Assembly (NCBI GenBank): GCA_013697725.1
Contig: JACCWI010000011.1
Span: 1-64,000 of the forward strand
Direction: 5' to 3'
Length of the DNA: 64,000 nt
Origin: Tatlockia sp.
Lineage (GTDB): Bacteria; Pseudomonadota; Gammaproteobacteria; Legionellales; Legionellaceae
The position numbers were made by a program, and so were the translations under genes. Positions 53,701 to 60,020 of this stretch are shown here, in pieces (the stretch's first letter is position 1; each line of letters begins with the position of its first letter). Below the pieces are notes generated by a model. It searched no databases and had not been told where the DNA came from. It saw nothing but the letters and a program-made list of their open reading frames with translations.

Positions 53701-53827
53701 CAAGATTAAGCTTTTTCCAATAAGGTTGACTACGTATGAATTTGCCAACGTGAAACTGTACCTGAGTTTTAAAAACGTATTGCACCGTGTTTTTTAATTT
53801 ATGATAAAAAATACTAGGATAAGGCAT
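44708..53827 (-). CDS. 3039-residue LRR / transglutaminase-like / AAA protein, putative Dot/Icm effector
   Basis: I do not recognise this protein as a named one. Residues 1-280: no known domain. Residues 285-1210: 19 units of about 48 residues (LNLKSLETLNL...TISAQSLQHLLANAKNLKSLDL pattern), each two leucine-rich repeats. Residues 1530-1640: transglutaminase-like core with Cys1571 (GACRHRS), His1605 (CHAFVEI) and Asp1629 or Asn1622. Residues 1740-1870: degenerate AAA-like block (GPGGVLYDFL, LLIINYDRF, VVVGLINP). Residues 2285-2520: AAA with Walker A GLTGVGKST (2298-2306) and LFIDEAN. Residues 2655-2810: AAA with GEPGIGKSE (2669-2677), VVVVDEIN and sensor Asn2770, of MoxR/midasin type. There is no signal peptide or membrane span. 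The C-terminal 30 residues contain several Glu (ESLLPEQYKES), as in Dot/Icm secretion signals (inference). Likely -10 TATAAT at 53926-53931. Confidence 0.85.
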   Translation of the reverse strand: MPYPSIFYHKLKNTVQYVFKTQVQFHVGKFIRSQPYWKKLNLAAEEKKKSLILADWTASGWSEDRINEHTRVISKLLEDGFTLFIWQNGQVKPLTKSNLSILEQLNIRKDMTPATQEEITAISMKQLKLTKDEVQILDDYWLQAIIDQKFDQPRQLKISDLSSSEHEEEILFSFLNKLKPNLKTIQLDEFSEKSCEFLKKVKNSMPEIPIVKNYNSLKIKGTYVSQLFIGKEITLAPNEDMTLVNAITIELPQISEIERFTLENQYRSEGRLAGEVLHDLLAKTEKIKSLNLNNCHISGEVSKELNLNLLEYLNLRSATISGQSLQYILAKAHSLIKLDLSFCKMPKGNLLAGLNLKFLEILELDSTALSEESMIQLLTNTPNLKFLQLAEQKISDNMITRDLDFESLEYLNLNGVTISAQSFQHLLHNAKKLKKLDLQHCTIVGELTETLDLISLETLDLSLSTISSQSLKRILDKALNLKSLKGALTHIPKELNLKSLESLNLYTGASQPELKQLVTQAPSLNKLTISLDRFKVPDDKSNDLNLSSLEVLNLHGLKVSTQILQYWLSNTGNIKHLSLGFKEIVGEDLADLNLKSLETLILHWNTTISAESLQSLLLQTVRLKSLRLPRNIILGDFNKNLNLTDLEILSLSETNITRTSLECLLIKASKLKLLNLEGCLLDSNFTTPLNLKSLETLNLHSAIITVENLQRILANAEQLKSLDLQNCEILGEIADKVNLKSLESLKLPSNTSIRASNFQLLLANAESLKSLDLRSLMISGDMTEDLNLKSLETLNLRNTTITAKSLQHLLANAQNLKSIDLRECTIVGDLNLTENLNLKSLESLKLKNKMTLSAQSFEHFLAKAKNLKSLDLGKCTIVGDIASNLNLKFLETLKFHKKAALSDLSLYRILYKAKSLKYLDLSSRTLLTPITDKVNLESLQDLSLQDTTISANNLHYLLANAKNLKSINFQRCKISGADPTELLKLKSLKVLNLWDVTLTRIVLQQLLAEGENLKCLYLHSCILFGPFTNELKLTSLEILNLSSATILAEDVTHLLSKSDNLKDLDLGSTKITTKMTNHLNLKSLEKLTLSTGSVLVNNLQPLLAKTVLLKELHFYSYKIVGDMSENPSLKMLETLTITKNGSTITAQSLQGLLSHTEKLKKISLERCTVSGDFTTNLNLSALETLDLSEATINTNHLILLLLSAPRLKGRNVILYGCRNVDFANATLRKILNEKGIKIPESPSSFTSTLNTDRQYPSDNEGEIRPKTRQFSRTANLDPEKNSPFSGDFLSDLLSKGSLPFNESIIQNLLAQQRINNSNRVGESDSNNDQSQNLTHSETLTKKNHLQNSLAPQQRRADSSLQIDADTANDKQEFQLNQIFCGRDENPHPSEYRLSVYHRLTLSDALVSIDKAFNVDNRLDDNELEYVLEESNIPKSELDLLDKFINEKSSRENLYYGKLDLILDNRWQALPSLSSAEKILEYHLDKSNVSCEIKYSLKDNLYYIRSKDKGRYTVTLDFLLEKFRLEKIDLPETLYNLIQHYSQFGEGAHSFKGPGNGQQYLDAINKEKTGACRHRSFALMDAIQNHKQDWGLPDTIACRFNTNDCHAFVEIQLSADRPWIAYNLGGYAADLTLDKSNMPNQLSNNSTKIVAEFATPILLDEKSKVEEESKAQPIKAPANVIPLLKLTDDYDHLFETWQKEKTRFDSTDAFCQRLASGIKQKQLIELSSSAHVQAMSLTLESYCHRIHRPVFYVHSPDDLVCSAPYIEKTGLRGELKNGPGGVLYDFLTTNQDKANPPLLIINYDRFDADDIVRLNSLLDSKPKADGTSLPACAVVVGLINPAKPDCYQGEDFYSRFGLGNIEICPFAIDQLKTNKGMEEKTDFEEKVYPINLCHAPDWEERLLGRWIIKKDHLYFEEGMLAEALKSGLPIEIQNGLWTDDSFCHLWDRAHALGYFESGRLDISKSRFIKSEGYDWENLKKNVLFDSNLKAGAEILNPTRFGEFFHRYQCDNSLKQLDTINGVIAENHDITLDVNLSRTLSEDEWGALLIECQKHQVILNCHCASSVSLPKMFDKLPQVSQVPTDSPIVIQSTDVDVTVRQLTSNELWTVLDVSELSYNDLWTNINGKMIKDAEKPFFEFTQSDRVLKQALDNQENVILKGNFSQELADGLASLILERQQGREKGILKIITDDAKSFNYAAITHHKVSVKEKFDLLKKRFPVTKINELETLETELFCKSVARLISPHSHPWQGMYGLSGGIQLQEFDEENSKAKSDAFIKQRQDSVNEVLKDSPYVFLTGLTGVGKSTFVEKYIASETTQLYLGETKDYNHIYLSTEEPQLPLPSDVLYLQKINVNDIKAWTIENGTTVVNFLHDEEKEKLKKIEEFLFPGENEKPIEISRQLQEPLFEKILSASGKNKSKMQAWAEDQSDKLKILFIDEANLTPRQWSEFEGLFDDAPSILLDKKFPLTENHKVIFAGNPLNYGDERNMAALFERHGNALIFHAMPQEFIFEVILKPVFANTKIENQSLTIAREILKIYRFLCECSTDEVLISPRELQMMALLVISHMDKNPQDDVLMVARHHAYLLAKNLVPKDNLSEFNRQFSDPIPHAAIEKQPIDFVLTPTREPLYQYLNDLLALREYRNRNQNIENDNERNAKLYGGLGGIVIEGEPGIGKSELVIAQLLANEYQEVTLATNDMPINSFYRMPVSMEKEEKERLLLKAFHSGSVVVVDEINSAPMMESLLNNLLMGKTPNGERPKNPGFMVIGTQNPVTMAGRRKPSNALMRRMMPVELPLYPAKELKTILIKRGIERKRGKAMINAYQRKRAQAKREQLSPAPTVRTLINVADDRIKAIGKITEIKKSEKRHKKEPVNNSVIPSRKSTTLSPKESISHSKASSNPVSVGGADKLRNKEQLTITNKNILSADISNASLLTVSMFKNALNGYISDRRKQEVRDKSTYHTFFGWVSGMSSTLKISAAENIIDALNNPKKLIEFDHDELVALKNGNLGVVMKKFESLLPEQYKESVKNDSYNLSRRTW
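50198..52975 (-). repeat. Tandem about 145-bp coding repeats (LRR array)
   Basis: The DNA of the LRR region is a head-to-tail array of about 19 units averaging 145 bp, one per double leucine-rich repeat. The phrase encoding LNLKSLE recurs at residues 308, 355, 403, 451, 495, 544, 592, 641, 689, 737, 786, 836, 885, 934, 984, 1031, 1079, 1128 and 1177. It is not a CRISPR array: the units are coding, diverged and unspaced. Confidence 0.9.
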
Positions 53828-53925
53828 TTAGCTCTCACATTTCATTTTGACGCAGTTTTTATAATTGTAGACCATCTTTAATAATTTTAAGATAAATCGT
53901 GTATTTATTTAGCAATTTTAATTGA

Positions 53926-53931
53926 ATTATA
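53926..53931 (-). promoter_or_regulatory. Likely promoter -10 of the giant LRR gene
   Basis: On the minus strand TATAAT lies 16 bases after TGTACA (a fair -35), about 100 bases upstream of the start. A single PmrA-like half-site, CTTAAAATT, at 53883-53891 lies downstream of it, so PmrA control is not supported here. Confidence 0.4.
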
Positions 53932-54016
53932 CATGAAGGGTAAATTTTGTACATCTTAGAAGCTAATAAAATTTTCAAAAACTTAGCGTTTTAGCCTTAA
54001 GTTGTATTTAAAAATG

Positions 54017-55342
54017 TTACAATTTATATGGTGCAGTTATAGGCTCAACAAAAGAAATACCACTGTCCAGTCCTGTAATTAATTTACCATTTTCAATGCA
54101 TTCAATAGTAGATAAATCAACGGGAATTTTATGATCAAAATACGTAGCTGTTTCACCTTTAAAAAAGGTGCCTTTGACCTTAAAACTTGGAATAACTTCC
54201 TGCGAGTATAAAAGAGTAGGAAATTCTTTAAAGCGTTCACGCGCACGTTCAGTGGTAAAAGGAACGATTAGATGAAATTGGAGATTCATACATTCTGTGT
54301 TATTAGCTAAGAACGTAGAATAGTAATTATCTAGTGTTTTATAGAGCAGATTACCCGAATAACTAGCGTCATCAAAAAAAACAATATGACTTATATCAAT
54401 TGAAGGATTGAATTTTTCTACCTCTTCCGTATTAATAATGATACTGGGTGAAAATGCTAAAAATTGTTGGGCTAATTTTGTAACCCAAGGACCACTTTTA
54501 TCTTTGCGATGATCGACCAATAAAACATAATTTCTTTTCTCCTCTGGTAAAGAATGAAGATACAAATTAAATTTACTAACTGCCATTTTTAAACCGAACA
54601 AGAAATGATTGAAAGTAATATATTGTATTGATTTAACAACTTTTTCAGCTATCTCTTTATCATTATCGTTATGCTTTTCAATCCACAGCTTCATTTTTTT
54701 TGTATCAGGAGGGTTCGAGCGTAAAGGTTTATTTGGTGAAACAGGTAAACTATTGTGGCTCAATTCTACTAAATTTGGCTTAAACTTTTTCATTAATCGG
54801 ATTTGACGTTGAATTTTAATAGCTGCATTATGTTCTAGAATATTTTCGCTATTTAATTCTAAAAGATATTTTGAAATAAGGGGATCTACTAAATCAAGTG
54901 GTGTCTTACCTTGATTATTTTTTTTATAAATATCTCCACCTGACTTTATCAATTCTTTAAGAGCCAAGGGATGAATATTTTTTTTCACACATTGGTGAAG
55001 AACCGTATTTTCTTCTTTATCTATGGATTGATTGACATTCGCTCCTAATAACAAAATTAGACGAAGATAACTAAGATCGGGGACTGCACCTTTTTGCAGA
55101 GTAGTAAAAATAGATTGTATTGGAGTAACGTTCAGGGTAATAATTTCACCTAAGTCGTATTCCATGGGATATTGTATACTAAAATTTATTGAAGATTCCT
55201 GGATTAATTCCTGCAGAGTTTTTCCGCTATTGTCATCTATAATAGATAAGTCAAAAGGTGACTTTAAATGCCACATTAATTTGTTTAATAATCTAAAGCA
55301 ATCCTTTTCTTTAATAGCATCTAATATTTCCTGATTTATCAT
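54017..55342 (-). CDS. Ankyrin / IQ-motif / phosphoribosyltransferase-like protein, putative Dot/Icm effector
   Basis: 441 residues, no signal peptide or membrane span. About 85-160: ankyrin-like repeats (ENTVLHQCVKKNIHPLALKELIKSGGDI, then NNQGKTPLDLV). 173-186: AAIKIQRQIRLMKK, which fits the eukaryotic IQ calmodulin-binding pattern. About 240-400: a phosphoribosyltransferase-like fold with the PRPP-loop-like stretch HIVFFDDASYSG at 319-330, preceded by YVLLVDHRKDKSGPW. Eukaryote-type modules plus an upstream PmrA-like element suggest a secreted effector; a toxin or signalling enzyme using the PRTase-like site is another option. It lies 189 bp upstream of the giant LRR gene on the same strand, but each has its own likely promoter. 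Confidence 0.75.
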   Translation of the reverse strand: MINQEILDAIKEKDCFRLLNKLMWHLKSPFDLSIIDDNSGKTLQELIQESSINFSIQYPMEYDLGEIITLNVTPIQSIFTTLQKGAVPDLSYLRLILLLGANVNQSIDKEENTVLHQCVKKNIHPLALKELIKSGGDIYKKNNQGKTPLDLVDPLISKYLLELNSENILEHNAAIKIQRQIRLMKKFKPNLVELSHNSLPVSPNKPLRSNPPDTKKMKLWIEKHNDNDKEIAEKVVKSIQYITFNHFLFGLKMAVSKFNLYLHSLPEEKRNYVLLVDHRKDKSGPWVTKLAQQFLAFSPSIIINTEEVEKFNPSIDISHIVFFDDASYSGNLLYKTLDNYYSTFLANNTECMNLQFHLIVPFTTERARERFKEFPTLLYSQEVIPSFKVKGTFFKGETATYFDHKIPVDLSTIECIENGKLITGLDSGISFVEPITAPYKL

Positions 55343-55380
55343 ATTTGTTCCAATACTCTATCAAAATTTATAATTCTGTA

Positions 55381-55413
55381 ATTATATCGTTTTAGTATTA
55401 AGGAATTATTAAC
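55381..55413 (-). promoter_or_regulatory. PmrA-like tandem box and -10 of the ankyrin/PRTase gene
   Basis: On the minus strand GTTAATAAT, two bases (TC), then CTTAATACT (55394-55413) match the Legionella PmrA tandem element cTTAATatT-N2-cTTAATatT; the second copy differs at one base and the first at two or three. A perfect TATAAT (55381-55386) lies seven bases downstream, and the gene starts about 38 bases beyond that. Confidence 0.65.
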
Positions 55414-55736
55414 CTTTTTTAGTCAGATAGACATAGCTTTATGCTGAACAATTGGCTTCAAATAAATCAAAATCTGCCCTTTCGGCTTTCTGTTTTTTCA
55501 GGAGCTTCCTTCACATGCACTAAATAATAAAAAGACAGTCACGCAGAAAGTGAATTGGTGTCAAAATGACCAGAACAATCTTATCTATCCAAAATTTCGA
55601 ATTTTGGGATTTTCACTCGCTAATATGAAAAAGGAGTCATTCATGCTCATTCCTTGTTAAATCTTGAAGGTACGTTATCTATCTGAATTGATATTTCTTC
55701 TAATTCAAATTAAGTGATTATTTTATTTTTTTATTC

Positions 55737-55761
55737 TATAATATGACTAGTTAGACTAGTC
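55737..55761 (+). promoter_or_regulatory. Promoter -10 and palindromic operator of the phd/vapC pair
   Basis: A perfect TATAAT (55737-55742) is followed by GACTAGT, TAG, ACTAGTC (55745-55761), a perfect 7+7 bp inverted repeat, then GGAGGT (55763-55768) and the antitoxin ATG at 55773. The position over the start site fits autorepression by the antitoxin or the toxin-antitoxin complex. Confidence 0.7.
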
Positions 55762-55772
55762 TGGAGGTAGTT

Positions 55773-56021
55773 ATGAATACGTGGCAATTACAAGACGCTA
55801 AAGCTCATTTGAGTGAACTGGTAAAAAAAGCCTCTTCCGGGGCTCCTCAGGAAATTACCTTGAGGGGTAAACCAGCAGTAGTTGTTTTATCGATGCGTCA
55901 ATATGAAAAACTAAAGCAACCCAAACAAAAACTGATACCTTTTTTAAGGCAATCCCCTTTGGTAGGTATAGATGTGGAACCAGAAAGAGATACAAGTCCT
56001 ATGCGAGATATTGATTTATGA
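55773..56021 (+). CDS. Phd/YefM-family antitoxin
   Basis: 82 residues. The N-terminal DNA-binding half (1-50) reads WQLQDAKAHLSELVKKASSGAPQEITLRGKPAVVVLSMRQYEKL, the clear Phd/YefM signature. The C-terminal tail (about 51-82), which would block the toxin, is basic then acidic (EPERDTSPMRDIDL). Strong ribosome site GGAGGT. The stop overlaps the toxin start by four bases (ATGA), so the two are co-translated. Confidence 0.93.
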   Translation: MNTWQLQDAKAHLSELVKKASSGAPQEITLRGKPAVVVLSMRQYEKLKQPKQKLIPFLRQSPLVGIDVEPERDTSPMRDIDL

Positions 56022-56434
56022 ATTATTTACTTGATACCAATATTATCTCTGAGCTAGTAAAACAAATGCCTAATCAATTGGTTTTGAAATGGGTTGATTC
56101 CATTGATAATGACAATCTATATATTAGTGTTATTGCTCTCGGCGAAATAAGGAAAGGGGTCGCGGGAATTCAAGATCCTAAACGACAAGAAAAAATTTCC
56201 TATTGGTTGGAAATTGAGTTACCCCGATATTTTGAAGATCGTATTTTAGATATTGATTTAAAAGTAGCTGACATGTGGGGACGATTACAAAGTCAAAATA
56301 AAGCATTTACTTTACCAGCTATAGATGCACTTATCGCAGCAACCGCATACGTTCATAATCTAATACTTGTAACACGAAATACAAAAGATTTTCTTCATTC
56401 ATCTATTAAAATGATTAATCCTTGGGAAGGGTAA
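56018..56434 (+). CDS. VapC/FitB-like PIN-domain toxin
   Basis: 138 residues. PIN-domain acidic residues are all visible: Asp6 in LLDTNIISEL, Glu near 43 in LGEIRKG, Asp near 103 in PAIDALIAATA, and Asp near 124 in RNTKDF. It is probably a Mg-dependent ribonuclease cutting tRNA or rRNA, held inactive by the upstream antitoxin. The spacing of motifs fits FitB/VapC proteins. Intact by sequence. Confidence 0.93.
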   Translation: MNYLLDTNIISELVKQMPNQLVLKWVDSIDNDNLYISVIALGEIRKGVAGIQDPKRQEKISYWLEIELPRYFEDRILDIDLKVADMWGRLQSQNKAFTLPAIDALIAATAYVHNLILVTRNTKDFLHSSIKMINPWEG

Positions 56435-56892
56435 ATAAGGTCTATTTGAAATAGGCTATTTCAAATTAATCCTATTTCTGAGGTTAAAGCTCGAAAATTT
56501 ATTTACTGGGCTAGCGCTCCGGAACTTGTGCTGTGATGCAAAATCCAAAAGATATTTGTAATAACGAAAGCATAGGGTTCTTATTTATGCCAGATCTATT
56601 TCAAGCTCTTTATTGTTTATTAAGCTGGTATCTTTTTTTTTTTAGAATGCCCTGGACGCGTTATTATAGTTCTTAAGATAACAAAGAAATGTTTACGACG
56701 ATTTTCTCGAAATGATAATTTCTGCAATTATTCAGAAGGAATTCGAATTAAATACAAAAGAACAAATTGATGAATTGTTGGGTTGGTTTACTTCTGGGAT
56801 ACTGGCAAGCAATAACCTGGATAACGCTGGCGCGTTAACCAAGCTACTCGTTTACAGAAAACCTTGATCAGCAGCGCTTCACGTCTTGTTTT
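56435..56892. other. 458-bp intergenic region between toxin gene and lysS
   Basis: No gene that I can support. A 51-codon open frame on the plus strand (56712-56867, beginning MIISAIIQKEFELNTKEQ) has no good ribosome site and resembles nothing I can name with confidence; a decayed transposase fragment is possible. No tRNA or clear terminator seen. Confidence 0.5.
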
Positions 56893-58389
56893 CTAAGATC
56901 CCTGCGTTCGTAGATGCGGGAATAATATTACATCACGTATTGAGGATGAATTGGTAAATAACATTGCCAATCTATCAATACCAATTCCCTCACCGGCGGT
57001 AGGTGGCATCCCGTATTCGAGGGCTTCAATATAATCATGATCAAAATGCATCGCTTCCAAGTCTCCGGCTTCTTTGTCCTCAACTTGTTTTTGAAAACGG
57101 ATTGCCTGATCCTGAGCATCATTTAATTCAGAAAAGCCATTAGCAATTTCACGACCTGCTATGAAAAATTCAAAGCGATCAGTGATTTCTGGATTGGAAT
57201 CACTGCGTCTTGCCAAAGGAGAAACTTCAGTTGGATAACCGGTAATGAAAGTGGGTTGGATTAATTGTTGTTCAACCTTTTCATCAAAAATAATCATTTG
57301 TAATTTACCCAAGCCCTCACTCTCTTTGTAAGTGAACCCTAATTCTTTAACCAAGGCTCTACAACTTTCAATCGTTTCAAGTTGTTCAGCCCTTATATCG
57401 GAATTATAATGGAGGATTGATTCAACAACGCTCATTTTGGCAAAGGGTTGGTTAAAATCAATAAGGTGATCTTGATATTGAACCTGACGTGTGCCTAACA
57501 CCACATCACAAAGATGATGTAACAAATGCTCTGTGAAGTTCATTAAATCGCGATAATCAGCATAAGCCTGGTAAAATTCCACCATGGTAAATTCAGGATT
57601 ATGTCGAGTGGAAATCCCTTCATTCCTGAAATTCCGATTAATTTCATAAACTCGTTCAAAACCGCCAACTACCAAGCGTTTAAGATAAAGCTCGGGCGCG
57701 ATACGTAAGAACATTTCCATATCTAAACTGTTATGATAGGTCACAAAGGGTCTCGCAACAGCACCGCCAGGGATCGGATGCATCATGGGGGTTTCTACTT
57801 CTAAATATTGATTATTGTCCATGAATTCGCGAAATGCTTTAATAAGCTTTGAACGCAATAAAAAGGTTTTGCGACTCTCTTCATTAGCAATCAAATCGAC
57901 GTAGCGTTTGCGATAACGCATTTCCTGATCCGCTAAGCCGTGAAATTTATCCGGTAAGGGGCGTAAAGATTTGGTTAATAATTGCAGTTTTTCTGTATGT
58001 ACGGTCATCTCACCTGTATTAGTGATAAATAGCTCACCTTTAACTCCAACGATATCACCCAAATCCCAGTGTTTAAATTGTTCATAAAGTTCAGGCAAAT
58101 CATTTTGGCGAATATAAATTTGAACACGTCCTGAGACATCCTGAATATGAAAAAAGCTTGCCTTACCCATAATACGACGTAAAACAATACGTCCTGCCAC
58201 AGCCACTTTTATTTTCTGCTCAGCCAAAGCTTCCTTTTCGGCGCTGGCATAGCATTTAAGTAAATCAGCAGCTAAATGCTCGCGGCGAAACTCATTGGGG
58301 AAATTAAAACCTTCCAGGCGTAAATCAGCTAATTTTTGTTTGCGGATTTGATAAACTTCAGTTTCATCTAATTCTTGCTCATCGATCAT
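56893..58389 (-). CDS. lysS: Lysyl-tRNA synthetase (class II)
   Basis: 498 residues. N-terminal OB-fold anticodon domain (about 60-150: [30 protein letters not shown]), then the class II catalytic core with motif 1 near [18 protein letters not shown], motif 2 [20 protein letters not shown], and motif 3 [13 protein letters not shown]. It charges tRNA-Lys. It starts four bases after prfB on the same strand, the standard prfB-lysS operon. Confidence 0.98.
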   Translation of the reverse strand: MIDEQELDETEVYQIRKQKLADLRLEGFNFPNEFRREHLAADLLKCYASAEKEALAEQKIKVAVAGRIVLRRIMGKASFFHIQDVSGRVQIYIRQNDLPELYEQFKHWDLGDIVGVKGELFITNTGEMTVHTEKLQLLTKSLRPLPDKFHGLADQEMRYRKRYVDLIANEESRKTFLLRSKLIKAFREFMDNNQYLEVETPMMHPIPGGAVARPFVTYHNSLDMEMFLRIAPELYLKRLVVGGFERVYEINRNFRNEGISTRHNPEFTMVEFYQAYADYRDLMNFTEHLLHHLCDVVLGTRQVQYQDHLIDFNQPFAKMSVVESILHYNSDIRAEQLETIESCRALVKELGFTYKESEGLGKLQMIIFDEKVEQQLIQPTFITGYPTEVSPLARRSDSNPEITDRFEFFIAGREIANGFSELNDAQDQAIRFQKQVEDKEAGDLEAMHFDHDYIEALEYGMPPTAGEGIGIDRLAMLFTNSSSIRDVILFPHLRTQGS

Positions 58390-58393
58390 CGTT

Positions 58394-59498
58394 TTAAACC
58401 CCTACTCCAGCTTTTAAACTGGCAATAATAAATTGATCTAAATCACCATCCAAAACAGCTTGTGTATTTGATGTTTCAACACCTGTCCGGAGATCTTTAA
58501 TTCGTGATTGATCTAAAACATAAGAACGAATCTGAGAGCCCCAACCGATATCGGATTTAGTTGCTTCTAAAGCGTCTTGAGCGTCATGCTTTTTTTGCAT
58601 TTCCATCTCATATAATTTGGCGCGAAGTTGTTTCATCGCCTGATCTTTATTTTTATGTTGCGAGCGATCATTTTGACACTGCACGACAATGCCACTTGGT
58701 GCGTGAGTAATACGCACCGCAGAATCGGTTCGGTTAACATGCTGACCGCCCGCTCCTGAGGCACGATAGGTATCTATACGTAAATCAGCAGGATTAATTT
58801 CAATTTCAATATCATCTTCAATTTCGGGTGATAAAAATACAGCTGCAAAGGAAGTATGACGTCGATTCCCCGAATCAAAAGGTGATTTACGGACTAAACG
58901 ATGAACTCCTGTTTCTGTGCGTAGCCAGCCATAAGCGTATTCACCACTAAAATGAATGGTTGCACTTTTAATTCCAGCAACATCACCTGCCGAGCACTCA
59001 ATTAGTTCAGTTTTAAACCCATGATGTTCTCCCCAACGCAGGAACATTCTCAATAAAATTTCAGCCCAGTCTTGCGCTTCTGTACCTCCAGAACCTGATT
59101 GGATATCCATATAGGCATTCGCTTCATCCATTTTTCCGGAAAACATACGCCTAAATTCAAGATTTGCCACTTTTTTTTCAATAGGAACTAACTCATTAGC
59201 TACATCTGAAATCGCAGTCTCATCTTCTTCGTCACGAGCTAACTCAAACAATTCATCTAAATCAGCAACTGACTGGCTTAAATGGGTTAACTGGGTAACA
59301 ACAGCCTCTAACTGTGCTCGCTCACGCCCTAAAGCTTGGGCATGTTCAGGATTAGACCAAATTTGCGGTGATTCTAATTCACGCACTACCTCTTCTAAAC
59401 GCTCGCTTTTACTATCGAAGTCAAAGATACCCCCGAAGCGAGTTTATCCGCTCAGCCAAATCATCTAAATTTAATCTGATTTGATTAACTTCTAACAT
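58394..59498 (-). CDS. prfB: Peptide chain release factor 2 (programmed +1 frameshift)
   Basis: The gene starts at ATG 59498 (AGGAG seven bases upstream) as [21 protein letters not shown], reads 25 codons, then meets an in-frame TGA at 59422-59424. The site is CGG GGG TAT CTT TGA C, identical in its key parts to E. coli: internal Shine-Dalgarno-like G run, slippery CTT, then TGA followed by C. After a +1 shift it continues [15 protein letters not shown] into the main frame, giving about 367 residues. RF2 marks: SPF in RKSPFDSG, which reads UGA/UAA, and GGQ in GAGGQHVNR, which triggers hydrolysis. RF2 shortage promotes the shift, so it regulates itself. Confidence 0.97.
59422..59436 (-). promoter_or_regulatory. 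prfB +1 recoding site
   Basis: On the minus strand the order is G-rich stimulator (GGGGG), TAT, CTT, TGA, C. The TGA is in frame with the first ORF and the downstream ORF is in the +1 frame, so productive translation needs the slip at CTT-T. Confidence 0.95.
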
Positions 59499-59619
59499 CG
59501 ATGCTCCTCGGAACTATAAATAGTAGTTTTGTAAATTTTTTCGCAAAGTTGCTATTGTATCGTGAATCAAAGGCACAGGCCAGCAATGATGTCGATCTGC
59601 CAATTAACCCCTAACAAGT

Positions 59620-59946
59620 TTAGTTTACAGTAAACACTTCTTTTAATTTCGCCAAATGAACCTGTACGTAATGACTACTAAAGCCTCTTACCTTAGCTAA
59701 ATCTTTAATCGAATTAAACCGGCCATGTTCTCTACGGTAGTTAATAATTGCTTCAGCACGTTTTGGCCCAATTCCTTTTATCGATTTAGACAGAGACTTA
59801 AGGTCTGCTTTATTTAAATTAATTTTCATTGAAGTTGAGGCTGAAGTTGCTTTAGTTGTTTGATAATAAGATTGCGATTTTGCCGCATGAAGAGGTAGAT
59901 AAATAGCAAATAATAATAATGCAGAAGCAAAGATCTTTGCTTTCAT
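59620..59946 (-). CDS. comEA: ComEA-like helix-hairpin-helix protein
   Basis: 108 residues: signal peptide of about 21 (ending LPLHAA), a Ser/Thr-rich linker, and one ComEA-type double HhH domain (INLNKADLKSLSKSIKGIGPKRAEAIINYRREHGRF then IKDLAKVRGFSSHYV). In competent bacteria, periplasmic ComEA binds incoming DNA and pulls it through the outer membrane. Short single-domain versions like this are common in gammaproteobacteria. It stands alone between prfB and the M20 peptidase gene. Confidence 0.88.
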   Translation of the reverse strand: MKAKIFASALLLFAIYLPLHAAKSQSYYQTTKATSASTSMKINLNKADLKSLSKSIKGIGPKRAEAIINYRREHGRFNSIKDLAKVRGFSSHYVQVHLAKLKEVFTVN

Positions 59947-60020
59947 TTTTAAAACTCCTGATTGATTGGACTACAATAATTTATCTTAAGCTTCCTATGA
60001 AAAAAAGCCTAAGGAGTATC

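Larger units (their letters stand above)
55343..55772. other. 430-bp intergenic region
   Basis: Besides the PmrA-like box at its left end and the toxin-antitoxin promoter at its right end, it holds an isolated perfect inverted repeat at 55589-55607 (CCAAAATT, TCG spacer region, AATTTTGG). I found no gene remnant that I can name. Confidence 0.6.

Noticed and set aside
53883..53891. CTTAAAATT upstream of the giant LRR gene as a PmrA box
   Set aside because: Only one half-site, one mismatch, no second copy two bases away, and it lies downstream of the likely -10.
56712..56867. 51-codon open frame between the toxin gene and lysS
   Set aside because: No clear ribosome site or recognisable family; listed only within the intergenic entry.
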